Shown here: in pieces, positions 55,286 through 63,631 of the stretch
Position numbering within the stretch: the stretch's first letter is position 1
Layout: each line of letters begins with the position of its first letter
Source of the DNA: an uncultured Alloprevotella sp.
GTDB lineage: Bacteria; Bacteroidota; Bacteroidia; Bacteroidales; Bacteroidaceae
DNA: 64,000 nt
Direction of reading: 5' to 3'
Assembly: GCA_944322325.1 (NCBI GenBank)
Contig: CALUOQ010000001.1
Span: 186,001-250,000 of the forward strand
Position numbers and translations under genes: made by a program
Notes under the pieces: generated by a model
The model's database searches: none
Seen by the model: only the letters and a program-made list of their open reading frames with translations
Told to the model about the DNA's origin: nothing

Positions 55286-56047
55286 CTACACGTCCGCCGA
55301 TGGCACAAGCCCGCCGAACGAGGCGAGAATGGCGCGCACCTCGTCCGCGCTGGTCTCAAGGCGGGTGTATTCGTCGGTCGGAGCGCCCATACTGACGCCC
55401 GAGTGGCGGAACTTCATCAGACTACCGACGGGCCGACGGGCCGAGGCGTGGATTTCGCGAGCTCCAGTAGCCGCAAGGATACGGGCGGCGTTACCTGCCC
55501 CTACGCCGCAGCCCGGCATGACACTGAGGCGTCCGGCCGACTGCTCCACCAGCCGGCGGAGCTGGGGAATGCCGGCTTCGGCCGTGGCGGCCTGCCCCGA
55601 CGTGAGCAAGCGGCTACAACCGCTGTCGATGATGGCCTCCAAAGCCTCTTCGGGACAACGACAGAGGTCAAAAGCACGGTGGAACGTGACGTCGCGGCCA
55701 CCAGCAGCGCGCACCCAGCGGCGAAGCTGGCGCGTATCGATATCGCCGTCGGGGGTCAGACTGCCCACGACCACGCCGTCAGCTCCAGCCTCAACCGCAC
55801 GACAAATGTCGTCCTCCATGAGAGTGACTTCGGCCTCCGTATAGAGGAAGTCGCCGCCACGGGGACGGATGAGCACATGCACCCGCACACCGCCCAACGC
55901 GCAGGCCGCGCGGATGAGCCCGACAGACGGTGTCAGACCGCCCTCCGTCAGGCCGCTGCACAATTCGACCCTGGCGGCACCACCGCTGCGGGCAGCGAGG
56001 ACACTGTCCCAGCTGCCCGCACAAATTTCGAGTGTCGGCGTCGACAT
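55286..56047 (-). CDS. cutC: CutC-family protein
   Basis: TIM-barrel protein historically linked to copper homeostasis, now of uncertain function. Family blocks: LEICAGSWDSVLAARSGGAARVELCSGLTEGGLTPS, HVLIRPRGGDFLYTEAEVTLMEDDI, GADGVVVGSLTPDGDID, VTFHRAFDL, RLLTSGQ, MPGCGVGAGN and EIHASARRP. Length of 253 aa is standard. Start is ATG 56047, two bases past the fucosidase stop; a GTG at 56053 overlapping that stop is also possible. Operon with the fucosidase is clear. Confidence 0.93.
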   Translation of the reverse strand: MSTPTLEICAGSWDSVLAARSGGAARVELCSGLTEGGLTPSVGLIRAACALGGVRVHVLIRPRGGDFLYTEAEVTLMEDDICRAVEAGADGVVVGSLTPDGDIDTRQLRRWVRAAGGRDVTFHRAFDLCRCPEEALEAIIDSGCSRLLTSGQAATAEAGIPQLRRLVEQSAGRLSVMPGCGVGAGNAARILAATGAREIHASARRPVGSLMKFRHSGVSMGAPTDEYTRLETSADEVRAILASFGGLVPSADV

Positions 56048-56049
56048 AA

Positions 56050-57366
56050 TCACTTGGTTATCATCTCTATGACATAGTCCGGATCGGGCTTCACTTCAGT
56101 AAGGTCGAGAATGATGCCCGCCTTGCAACGCTCGAACTTCACCGGCTCGCGACTGATGAAGTCGACAGCACTCTTGACCTTCACGTCAAGCGGCAACAGG
56201 ATGGCCGGGTCCGTGACTTTCGTGACGTGGACAAAAAGCGTGTCGCCCCTGCGCGTCGTGGCGCCCCAAGGCTGCACAGGAATGTCGCCTGCCTGCGTGC
56301 GACGTATCGTCGTACCGTAAGTGCGCATCCACTGCCCTATCCCCTTCAGACGGTCAAGAGCGGCTTCAGGAAGGCGCCCGTCGGGCTGCGGACCGATGTT
56401 AAGCAACAGGTTGGCACCCTTGCCGGCTGCACGAACGAGGAGGTCGACAAGCGTATTGACGGACTTGTAGTTCTGGTCGGCGACCTTGTAACCCCACATG
56501 CCGTTCATCGTCTCACAAGTCTCGAGCGGCAATTTGCTGATGGCCTGACCCGAAAGTCCGGCCTTGTTCTCGCCCGGCAGGTCGCGCTCGAAAATCTGGA
56601 TATCCTCGCCCGGATACGGTGCAGAGTGGTGGTTGTTACCGACAAGGCAGGCCGGCTGCAACCGATGGATAAGGGCGTACTGCTCGTCGAGCTGCCAGTC
56701 GAACGGAGTGGGGTCGGAATCGTGGTCCCATACGCCGTCGAACCAAATGGCACCGATGGGGCCGTAATTCGTAAGCAGCTCGGTCAGCTGGGCGTTCATG
56801 AATTTATAGTATGCGGGCCAGTCGGTCTGACCGGTCGGGCGGTGCGTGCCGCGTCCCGTACGACCCAGCGGGTACTCCGGCCGCGACCAGTCGAGGTGGG
56901 AGTAATAGAGGTGGAGACGGAGTCCCTGACTGTGACAGGCATCGGCCAGTTCCTTGAGCACGTCGCGCTTGAAGGGAGTCGCATCGACGATGTTGTAGGA
57001 CGACTGCTTGGTGTGGAACATCGAGAAGCTGTCGTGGTGGCGCGAGGTGAAGCATACGTATCCCGCACCGGCATCCTTGATGGCCTTGACCCAGGCATCG
57101 GCGTCGAAACCGATGGGATAGAAAGCACCGGCCGCCTTGGCGTACTCACGATAGTCAAGGTTGGCGTTCTGAAGATACCACTCGCCTTGCGCAAAGAGGC
57201 TGTAAATGCCCCAGTGGATAAAGATGCCCAGACGGCTGTCGGCGAATTCCTGACGCGACTGTAGATTCTCGGGCGTCGGGGTGTACGCCTGCGACGCGGA
57301 CTGGGCATTCCCGCCGAGCGGGAGAAGCAGAAGCAGGGCTGCTGCGTAGTGACGAAGATTTTTCAT
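56050..57366 (-). CDS. Exported GH29 alpha-L-fucosidase
   Basis: Retaining fucosidase acting on host-type glycans outside the inner membrane. Signal peptide about 1-21 (GNA-Q). The catalytic barrel has RLGIFIHWGIYSLFAQGEWY, TSRHHDSFSMFHTKQS (substrate His pair), and the nucleophile D210 in AIWFDGVWDHD. GKGANLLLNIGPQPDG and a C-terminal beta-sandwich (about 345-438) end the protein. The acid/base residue is not fixed by sequence in this family. The small Cys-rich gene and sulfatase lie upstream on the same strand. A -7 box precedes it. Confidence 0.95.
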   Translation of the reverse strand: MKNLRHYAAALLLLLPLGGNAQSASQAYTPTPENLQSRQEFADSRLGIFIHWGIYSLFAQGEWYLQNANLDYREYAKAAGAFYPIGFDADAWVKAIKDAGAGYVCFTSRHHDSFSMFHTKQSSYNIVDATPFKRDVLKELADACHSQGLRLHLYYSHLDWSRPEYPLGRTGRGTHRPTGQTDWPAYYKFMNAQLTELLTNYGPIGAIWFDGVWDHDSDPTPFDWQLDEQYALIHRLQPACLVGNNHHSAPYPGEDIQIFERDLPGENKAGLSGQAISKLPLETCETMNGMWGYKVADQNYKSVNTLVDLLVRAAGKGANLLLNIGPQPDGRLPEAALDRLKGIGQWMRTYGTTIRRTQAGDIPVQPWGATTRRGDTLFVHVTKVTDPAILLPLDVKVKSAVDFISREPVKFERCKAGIILDLTEVKPDPDYVIEMITK

Positions 57367-57395
57367 ACGGTTATTAATAGAATCAATGATTGCGA

Positions 57396-57403
57396 CAAAT
57401 GTA
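57396..57403 (-). promoter_or_regulatory. Candidate -7 box for the fucosidase/cutC unit
   Basis: TACATTTG on the minus strand, 30 bp before the ATG and just past the end of the small Cys-rich gene; no -33 match. Confidence 0.45.
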
Positions 57404-57414
57404 CGCCTTTCTGC

Positions 57415-57618
57415 TCAATTGGACCGCTTCGGTGGACAATTTCTTTTTCCCGAAGCTGACAATTTGACCGACGCGGCTCCGCACTTCCCACCACGCGCCA
57501 TGGGACAACCTGCGCAAGCGGTATTCGTCCGCCCGCGCCGGCCAATCGTTTTGTAGACCCTGACACCGGCCCACAGCACAGCCCACACAAAGACCGAGAC
57601 AACGATGATTTCCTGCAT
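57415..57618 (-). CDS. Small membrane protein resembling FeoB-associated Cys-rich proteins
   Basis: A 67-aa protein with one N-terminal TM helix (about 2-22, EIIVVSVFVWAVLWAGVRVY), then a basic stretch and a Cys cluster ACAGCPMARGGKCG plus a later Cys. This fits the layout of the FeoB-associated Cys-rich membrane protein family, usually encoded beside the ferrous iron transporter FeoB; no feoB is in this window. Start ATG 57618; a TTG two codons earlier is less likely. It lies between sulfatase and fucosidase on the same strand, with a 51-bp gap from the sulfatase. Confidence 0.68.
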   Translation of the reverse strand: MQEIIVVSVFVWAVLWAGVRVYKTIGRRGRTNTACAGCPMARGGKCGAASVKLSASGKRNCPPKRSN

Positions 57619-57669
57619 AAGCAATTTGAAGCAACAAGAAACTGACTTCGGACCAACGGACCGTCAATA

Positions 57670-59280
57670 TCATTTAACCACGACTCCCGAAGCCGGAACA
57701 GACGACGCATCCGACACTTCGTCCGGCCAAGGAGCCAGTTCGCCCGTAGCGGGGTAACTGGGCCGCTGGGCATCGTATGCCTTCAGGGAGTCCGTCAGTT
57801 CGCGCGACAGCTCCGCCACTTTTTCGGGCATCCGGAGGGCAAGATCGTTCTCCTCCCCTATGTCTTCGCGCACGTTATAAAGGCGGCACTCGCGCGTCTC
57901 CCATAAATAGATTAAGTGATAGTCGCCTTTCATGATGGCGGAATAGGCGCTATAGGCGTCGCCCAAGTTCACCGGACCGTCCCACAGGTTCGGATAATGC
58001 CAGATGAGGGTGCGCTCGCGGGTTGTCCCGGGATTCTTGAGGAGGTCGACAAAACTTATTCCGTCTACCGTCTGCACGGTGGAATAACCGTTGACACCGG
58101 CCATCTCCAAGATCGTGGGAAAGAAGTCTTCGATCATGATACGGTTGTCATTGACCGTTCCGCCCCGGGTTACACCCGGCCAATACACCATCATCGGTTC
58201 GTGTACGCCACCTAGGTAAGCGGAACCCTTACCGGCGCGATGCGGCGCATTGGGGTCGCGGTCGGCAACACCCTGGCGACGGCCGGGATAACTGAGGCCG
58301 CCATTGTCGGACATAAATATAATAATGGTGTTCCGGGCCACTTCGGGGCGCTCGCCGAGAAAGTCGAGAATATCTCCCAGGCTTTTGTCCATACCTTCAA
58401 CCAAAGCGGCGTACTTGACTTCCGTAGCGTTGAGACTGGTTCCGAACTGCCCGTCGTACACGCCGCGGTAATTCCCCGAAAAACGGGTGTCCTCATCGAG
58501 CGGCACATGGACGGCATAGTGCGACATGTAAAGGTAGAAAGGTTTTCCCTCGGCGATGGGCTTCTGCATGGCGTCGAGGGCCTCAATCGTGAGAGCCTCC
58601 GTGAGGAAAATATCCTGACCATGGTACTTCTCAAGTCCGGGCACCTGCATGGGACTGCCCTCGCCGAAATTGCGCGTACCGAGATAGCTGCCCGGCCCGC
58701 CCATGCAGCCGCCCGCAATGTTGACGTCGAAACCCATGGTGAGCGGATCGGCTCCCGGAGTGGTGCGGGCGCCGAAATGGGCCTTGCCGCAGTGGATGGT
58801 ATAGTAACCGCTCTCGCGAATGAGCTTGGGCAACGAAGTGATGGGCGTAGCGTTCTTTGTGTTGTGCGCCGACCTGACGGTGTCAGGCTGCATACCGTTG
58901 AAATTCCAAGAGGGCAGTGTGAGACGCGGACTGCGGTTGTCCGTTTGCCGGTCGTACTCCAACGTCCAGTTAGTCACGCGATGGCGCGCTGCATTCATGC
59001 CCGACATCAGACTGCATCGGCTGGGCGAGGATATGGCACAGGCATAGGCCTCCGTAAACTTGACGCCCATGTCCGCCAGCCGGCTCATGTTGGGCGTACG
59101 GTAGCGCCGGTTCTGAAAAGTGCTGTCCGGGCCAAAGGGAACCTCGGTGTCCTGCCAGCCCATGTCGTCGACCATGAACAGGATGATATTGGGCCGATTG
59201 TCTGCGGCCGACACGCTGCCGACCACAGCTGCGAATGCACCGACAGTCAGGCTTCTTGTAGGGGATAAGTAGCGTTTCAT
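57670..59280 (-). CDS. Exported sulfatase, S1 family, Ser-type
   Basis: Hydrolyses sulfate esters, probably on host or polysaccharide glycans. Signal peptide about 1-25. Metal-binding start RPNIILFMVDDMGWQD. The formylglycine site is S84-S-P-S-R88 followed by CSLMSG: a Ser at the modified position, so maturation requires the anaerobic maturase type found at 15.8-17.1 kb. GKAHFGARTTPG, HYAVHVPLD and FMSDNGGLSYPG supply further active-site residues. Start ATG 59280 (536 aa). Substrate cannot be named. No SusC/D pair is nearby. Confidence 0.95.
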   Translation of the reverse strand: MKRYLSPTRSLTVGAFAAVVGSVSAADNRPNIILFMVDDMGWQDTEVPFGPDSTFQNRRYRTPNMSRLADMGVKFTEAYACAISSPSRCSLMSGMNAARHRVTNWTLEYDRQTDNRSPRLTLPSWNFNGMQPDTVRSAHNTKNATPITSLPKLIRESGYYTIHCGKAHFGARTTPGADPLTMGFDVNIAGGCMGGPGSYLGTRNFGEGSPMQVPGLEKYHGQDIFLTEALTIEALDAMQKPIAEGKPFYLYMSHYAVHVPLDEDTRFSGNYRGVYDGQFGTSLNATEVKYAALVEGMDKSLGDILDFLGERPEVARNTIIIFMSDNGGLSYPGRRQGVADRDPNAPHRAGKGSAYLGGVHEPMMVYWPGVTRGGTVNDNRIMIEDFFPTILEMAGVNGYSTVQTVDGISFVDLLKNPGTTRERTLIWHYPNLWDGPVNLGDAYSAYSAIMKGDYHLIYLWETRECRLYNVREDIGEENDLALRMPEKVAELSRELTDSLKAYDAQRPSYPATGELAPWPDEVSDASSVPASGVVVK

Positions 59281-59329
59281 GAATGCAGAATATAACGGGA
59301 CATACAATTAAAGTAGCATGACTGGTTTC

Positions 59330-60181
59330 TCACGCAATGACAGGCTGGTGGGAGTCTTCCGCCGGATTCTCGTCACACGGCTCATCGAGGTCATAGAGCG
59401 GCGACGGGCTCTGGCGGCGCAACGTCTCCAGCTGCAGAGTCGCCCCCACGGGATAGCCGGCCTGCCTTAGCTCTGCCTCCACCGTCTTAAAGGCCAACGA
59501 GGGGTGATTGTTTTCCTCACTCAAGTGACACAGCCACACGTGACGCGCCTCCCGGTTGAGATGGGCGGCGAGCTGGCGGGCCGTCTCGCTATTGGACAAA
59601 TGGCCCGTGCCGCAGGCAATGCGCTCCTTAAGGAAGGGAGGATAAGGCCCATGCTGGAGCATCGTTTCGTCGTAGTTGGCCTCAACGACAAGGTAGTCCG
59701 CCTTTTCCATGAAACCGGCCATCTCGTCCGTCACGTGCCCCGCGTCTGTCATGAGACAGAACGAGCGGCCACGGTAAGTGATGAAATATCCCGAATTGTC
59801 CAGACTGTCGTGCGGAACGTTGAATGGCAGAATCCGGAAAGGGCCGAGCTCAAAAGTTTCTCCTTTCTCAAAATTGCGGACACGCCGCTCGTCTACTTTC
59901 TTGGTGATGCAGTAATTGCGTTTGATGCCCTGGTGGACAAGTGACGTAGCATACACAGGGATGCCCAGCTCGTTGCTGATGGCACCGGAAGCCTTCACGT
60001 GGTCGGCGTGGTCGTGCGTAATCAGCATGGCTTTGATGCGAGCCAGCGACAGGCCGTAGTCCCTGAAGTACTTCTTGAATTGACGGACTCCGATGCCGGC
60101 GTCGATGATTATGCCGTAGTCGGCCGCTTGCAGGTAGTAGCAATTGCCGCTGCTGCCGCTGCCGAAGCAGATAAATTTCAT
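59330..60181 (-). CDS. YycJ/WalJ-like metallo-beta-lactamase-fold hydrolase
   Basis: A 283-aa cytosolic MBL-fold protein. It has FGSGSSGNCYYL near the start, the metal motif THDHADH, a further Asp/His set in LMTDAGHVTDEM, and CHLSEENNHP toward the end. Relatives are linked to cell-wall/division coordination or to 5'-exonuclease activity on DNA; which applies here is unknown. It has its own -7 box and sits 49 bp upstream of the sulfatase gene. Confidence 0.9.
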   Translation of the reverse strand: MKFICFGSGSSGNCYYLQAADYGIIIDAGIGVRQFKKYFRDYGLSLARIKAMLITHDHADHVKASGAISNELGIPVYATSLVHQGIKRNYCITKKVDERRVRNFEKGETFELGPFRILPFNVPHDSLDNSGYFITYRGRSFCLMTDAGHVTDEMAGFMEKADYLVVEANYDETMLQHGPYPPFLKERIACGTGHLSNSETARQLAAHLNREARHVWLCHLSEENNHPSLAFKTVEAELRQAGYPVGATLQLETLRRQSPSPLYDLDEPCDENPAEDSHQPVIA

Positions 60182-60201
60182 ACTGATGAAAAATTTAATC
60201 G

Positions 60202-60209
60202 CAAAGTTA
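60202..60209 (-). promoter_or_regulatory. Candidate -7 box for the MBL gene
   Basis: TAACTTTG on the minus strand, 21 bp before the ATG; no -33 match. The rest of 60182-60411 shows no gene; a TACATTTA at 60371-60378 is a weaker candidate for gdhA. Confidence 0.45.
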
Positions 60210-60411
60210 CGAAAATTCCTGGCTCACGCGGTCCGCACCCCTACTCTCTTTTTCACAACCGGCAATGCGACTGGCAACCGCAAGAAAGCGGTCATGATAC
60301 CTTCCGGTTAGAAAAAACAAAGGAATTAACAAAAAATCGCGTCTGCCGCATCGTCCGTTCTGCTTTAATGCCTACATTTACCCAGCATTACGCCACTTAA
60401 AACGATTGGAT

Positions 60412-61746
60412 ATGAAGGCAAACGAAATCATGTCAGCCCTGGAGGCGAAGCATCCGGGCGAAAAGGAGTATTTGCAGGCTGTTCGTGAAGTGTTGTACTC
60501 CATTGAAGACGTCTACAACGAACATCCGGAGTTCGAGAAAGCCAAAATCGTGGAGCGTATGGTCGAGCCGGACCGCGTGCTGGCCTTCCGAGTGCCCTGG
60601 CGCGACGATCGCGGCGAGGTGCACGTCAATCTGGGTTACCGCGTCCAGTTCAACAATGCCATTGGCCCTTACAAGGGCGGCATCCGCTTCCATGCGTCGG
60701 TCAACCTGAGCATCCTGAAGTTCCTGGGCTTCGAGCAGACATTCAAGAACGCCCTGACCACATTGCCCATGGGCGGCGCGAAGGGCGGGTCGGACTTCTC
60801 GCCGCGCGGACGGAGCGACGCCGAAGTGATGCGCTTCTGTCAGGCGTTCATGTTGGAGCTATGGCGCCACTTGGGGCCGGACGTCGACGTACCGGCCGGC
60901 GACATCGGCGTCGGCGGGCGCGAGGTCGGCTACCTGTTCGGCATGTACAAAAAACTTTCGCACGAGCACACGGGCACATTCACCGGGAAAGGAATGGAGT
61001 TCGGCGGCTCGCTGCTGCGCCCCGAAGCCACAGGTTACGGCGCGCTCTACTTCGTGCACCAGATGCTGGCTGGCGCGGGTATGGATCTCAGCGGAATGCG
61101 AGTCGGCGTGTCGGGTTTCGGCAACGTGGCGTGGGGCGCGGTGAAAAAAGCGACGGAGTTGGGGGCCAAGGTCATTACGCTCTCCGGCCCCGACGGTTAT
61201 GTCTACGACCCGGCCGGCGTTTCGGGCGAGAAAATCGATTACATGCTCGAGCTCCGGGCTTCGGGCGAGGACATCGTGGCGCCCTACGCCGAACGCTACG
61301 CCGAGGCCGAGTTCCGCCCCGGGCGGAAACCGTGGGAAGTGCCCGTCGATGTAGCCTTGCCCTGCGCCACGCAGAACGAGCTGGACCTCGCTGACGCCGA
61401 GCAGCTGCTTGCTAACGGCGTGAAGTGCATCGCCGAGGTTTCCAACATGGGATGCACGGCCGAGGCGGTCGACTATCTGCTCGCCCGCAAGGCACTTTTT
61501 GCTCCCGGAAAGGCTGTCAATGCGGGCGGCGTGGCGACTTCGGGCCTCGAGATGTCGCAAAATGCCATGCACCTCAGCTGGTCGGCCGAGGAGGTCGACG
61601 CCAGGCTTCACCAGATTATGTCGGCGATTCACGACCAGTGCGTACGCTTCGGGCGCGACGGCGACACGGTGAATTATGTCAAAGGGGCCAACGTCGCCGG
61701 CTTTATGAAAGTGGCTCGGGCCATGATGGCGCAAGGCGTGCTGTAA
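60412..61746 (+). CDS. gdhA: Glutamate dehydrogenase
   Basis: Reversible amination of 2-oxoglutarate, the main ammonia-assimilating route in many Bacteroidales. The 444-aa protein belongs to the hexameric, about 450-aa class. GPYKGGIRFHASVNLSILKFLGFEQ holds the catalytic Lys region, followed by LPMGGAKGGSDF with the second Lys. The dinucleotide fold GVSGFGNVAWGA and VNAGGVATSGLEMSQNAMHLSW are intact. The NADP versus NAD preference is likely NADP by class but not proven. Start ATG 60412; a TTG two codons upstream is in frame. Confidence 0.97.
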   Translation: MKANEIMSALEAKHPGEKEYLQAVREVLYSIEDVYNEHPEFEKAKIVERMVEPDRVLAFRVPWRDDRGEVHVNLGYRVQFNNAIGPYKGGIRFHASVNLSILKFLGFEQTFKNALTTLPMGGAKGGSDFSPRGRSDAEVMRFCQAFMLELWRHLGPDVDVPAGDIGVGGREVGYLFGMYKKLSHEHTGTFTGKGMEFGGSLLRPEATGYGALYFVHQMLAGAGMDLSGMRVGVSGFGNVAWGAVKKATELGAKVITLSGPDGYVYDPAGVSGEKIDYMLELRASGEDIVAPYAERYAEAEFRPGRKPWEVPVDVALPCATQNELDLADAEQLLANGVKCIAEVSNMGCTAEAVDYLLARKALFAPGKAVNAGGVATSGLEMSQNAMHLSWSAEEVDARLHQIMSAIHDQCVRFGRDGDTVNYVKGANVAGFMKVARAMMAQGVL

Positions 61747-61767
61747 CGCGGCGTTTTACTGTCACAA

Positions 61768-61801
61768 CGCGGGCCACTGCTTGTCAAGGCAGTGGCCCGC
61801 G
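61768..61801. terminator. Hairpin between gdhA and the lipoprotein gene
   Basis: Perfect 13-bp GC-rich stem with an 8-base loop between convergent genes; no clear T-run on either side. Confidence 0.6.
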
Positions 61802-61825
61802 CTCCGTATAGCTGCCACACTTCCC

Positions 61826-62248
61826 CTACCAGCGGACAAGACGCAGGGTGTAGCGGGAGTCGTAATAATAGTCCGTCACGTCGAGCCGGGCGTAGTCGCC
61901 TGAAAAGCGACTCATGTCCGCCACAATGTCGGTGTTGTAGTTGTCGAAACTGATATGCAGCTCATGGGTATATCCGGTGTCGATGATGCGCCATACGCCG
62001 TACTCGCGAAAACCGCCGGAGCCGTAAAACTCGACCGTGCGGTCCTCGTAGAAACTGACGCGGTCGCCACTGCGATAGGGGCAGTCGTAACCCGACAGGA
62101 AACTGACTTCGACTATGCGCCAGTCGCCCATCATGGCGTATTCCGCCATCTCGTCCTCGTTGGTACAGGCGCTGAAACTCATCACGGTGAATATCAGCAA
62201 AAATGCAAGTACGGACCGACGTACGATCGAGGAAGTATTCTTAACCAT
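61826..62248 (-). CDS. Small lipoprotein, lipocalin-like
   Basis: A 140-aa lipoprotein of unknown function. The signal ends FSAC followed by T-N-E-D-E, an acidic run right after the lipidated Cys that in Bacteroidetes can direct lipoproteins to the cell surface. The mature part begins MGDWRIVEVSF and continues with alternating strands (RVSFYEDRTVEFYG, YGVWRIIDTG, HELHISFDNY, YTLRLVRW), like small lipocalin-type proteins. Start ATG 62248, about 30 bp past a -7 box; a much longer in-frame N-terminus is rejected because it crosses that box. Confidence 0.8.
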   Translation of the reverse strand: MVKNTSSIVRRSVLAFLLIFTVMSFSACTNEDEMAEYAMMGDWRIVEVSFLSGYDCPYRSGDRVSFYEDRTVEFYGSGGFREYGVWRIIDTGYTHELHISFDNYNTDIVADMSRFSGDYARLDVTDYYYDSRYTLRLVRW

Positions 62249-62283
62249 AAGCGGGACAAGTATATGGATCTGACTTACGCGGA

Positions 62284-62291
62284 CAAAGATA
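62284..62291 (-). promoter_or_regulatory. Candidate -7 box for the lipoprotein gene
   Basis: TATCTTTG on the minus strand, 36 bp before the ATG. The 62249-62556 interval otherwise holds only the hairpin at 62424-62469; no further gene was seen in it. Confidence 0.45.
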
Positions 62292-62423
62292 ATAAAGAAA
62301 AGTGAAACACGGACGGACATCGGAAAAAAACGCACTCCGCCCGCATATATTTCCGGCGCTCCGGCCCTATTCATGGCCGGAGCGGGCAGGCATAGCCCGG
62401 CGCCGACAAAAATCAGAAGCCAG

Positions 62424-62469
62424 AAAGGACTTGCAAAACCGGCGATGACGCCTGGTTCGCAAGTCCTTT
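62424..62469 (-). terminator. Terminator of the YtxH/holin-like operon
   Basis: Outer 11-bp stem AAAGGACTTGC/GCAAGTCCTTT plus an inner AACCGGCG/CGCC-T-GGTT stem, 88 bp past the last minus-strand stop. Confidence 0.65.
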
Positions 62470-62556
62470 TCCAATTTCTCAGGGAAATACGGGGTTATCG
62501 CCCGACGGTATTTCCGCGTAGAACAATGAGAGTATCCTCCGGCTCTGAAGGTGGAT

Positions 62557-62817
62557 TCATTTCCGCCGCACGCGCGACAACGTAGTACGCATACGGCGCA
62601 TCACCCGAATACCGAACATCACACCGTCGTACACGGCCATGGCCCGCTCGAAGTGTCCCATCCACCGCGCCGCCTTGCCGGCGTCGGGAACAGGGGCGAA
62701 GAGCGCCTTGGCCCGGGCTTGCATCTGCGTATGCTGCTGCGCCATCTCGCTGCGTAACTGCTCCATCTCCTCGTTGATGGCTTCGAGCGTCTGTGGAAGT
62801 TCAGAAGTCTTTTGCAT
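62557..62817 (-). CDS. Small coiled-coil protein, third gene of envelope-stress-type trio
   Basis: An 86-aa protein without a named family. About residues 5-45 form a coiled coil (LEAINEEMEQLRSEMAQQHTQMQARAKAL), and the end is strongly basic (MFGIRVMRRMRTTLSRVRRK). No signal peptide. It begins one base after the holin-like gene stop, so translation is coupled. Upstream in-frame extension lies inside that gene and is not used. Confidence 0.75.
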   Translation of the reverse strand: MQKTSELPQTLEAINEEMEQLRSEMAQQHTQMQARAKALFAPVPDAGKAARWMGHFERAMAVYDGVMFGIRVMRRMRTTLSRVRRK

Positions 62818-62818
62818 G

Positions 62819-63184
62819 TCAGCTCTTGTTTTTAGGGTCGAGGAACAATTTGGCAAGGAATGCCGCCAGCGGATTGACGACCAGCCGGCGACGCATGGCA
62901 TAAAAGACGGCGGCAAGCACGACAAAGACGAGGCAAACCAGCCCGCAAGCCCCCGCCACGCTTCCCAGCCAGTCCGTAAACAGCAGGACGCAGAGGTAAG
63001 AAAGATACAAAACGACAATGGCCCCCAGCAGGAACACCACGGCCCCTATGACAAAGGCCGAGAGCAGTATCGTTAGCTTCTTGACTATATCCAGTTGCAC
63101 ATACCGCTTCTGGAGCTGTACGCGGCGGAACAGGTCCTGCGCCAGTTCTTGCAGCTGGTCTATGTTTTTGTTACTGGATAGCAC
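62819..63184 (-). CDS. Phage-holin-family (holin_3_6-like) membrane protein
   Basis: A 121-aa inner-membrane protein with two long hydrophobic helices (about 38-62 and 68-93) flanked by basic ends. The name comes from the Pfam family; bacterial members stand beside YtxH genes and are not lysis proteins of a prophage. Amphipathic N-terminus (1-35). Gaps of 12 bp to the YtxH gene and 1 bp to the next gene show an operon. Function unknown, probably envelope stress. Confidence 0.82.
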   Translation of the reverse strand: MLSSNKNIDQLQELAQDLFRRVQLQKRYVQLDIVKKLTILLSAFVIGAVVFLLGAIVVLYLSYLCVLLFTDWLGSVAGACGLVCLVFVVLAAVFYAMRRRLVVNPLAAFLAKLFLDPKNKS

Positions 63185-63196
63185 GGGGATAAACGT

Positions 63197-63400
63197 TTAG
63201 CGTGATGCGGACAACTCGTCGGCGATGTCGTCTACGAGGTTCTCCATTTCTTTGCTGTTCAGCTTAATGCCTCTTTTGCGGATGGCTTCTGCGATTTTCG
63301 AACGGGTATCTTCTCCTTTTTCGGGGGCGAAGAGAATACCACAAGCTGCGCCAACGGCGGCGCCACCCAAGAATGCGGCTAAAATGCTCAATCCTTTCAT
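63197..63400 (-). CDS. YtxH-domain protein
   Basis: A 67-aa single-TM protein: glycine-rich helix AAFLGGAAVGAACGILFAPEKGEDTRSKI (about 7-36), the hallmark of YtxH, then a charged helix. Members are stress-induced and membrane-attached. First gene of the trio, with a -7 box 56 bp upstream of the ATG. Confidence 0.88.
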   Translation of the reverse strand: MKGLSILAAFLGGAAVGAACGILFAPEKGEDTRSKIAEAIRKRGIKLNSKEMENLVDDIADELSASR

Positions 63401-63455
63401 AGTTTTACTGTTTTTGATGGTTGATATTTTTGTACCGATACGTGTTAGTACGGCT

Positions 63456-63463
63456 CAAATTTA
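63456..63463 (-). promoter_or_regulatory. Candidate -7 box for the YtxH operon
   Basis: TAAATTTG on the minus strand, 56 bp before the ATG; no -33 match. The rest of 63401-63631 shows no gene. Confidence 0.45.
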
Positions 63464-63631
63464 CGCTTTTATTTTAGATTGCGTCGCTTCGGAAGAAGAT
63501 TTTATTTCTTCCGCCCGCTTTCGGGAAACTTCGGACGGCCTTACGGAAGGGCTGGACGCGGTTTCACGCAGCGGTGGAAGTGCGGTGTTTCCGCGCCGGG
63601 ACGTCTTGCCCTCTGCGGAGTCGCCGCTCCG

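Noticed and set aside
62819-63184. Prophage remnant (holin)
   Set aside because: Only the family name is phage-derived; the gene sits in a YtxH operon with no other phage genes.
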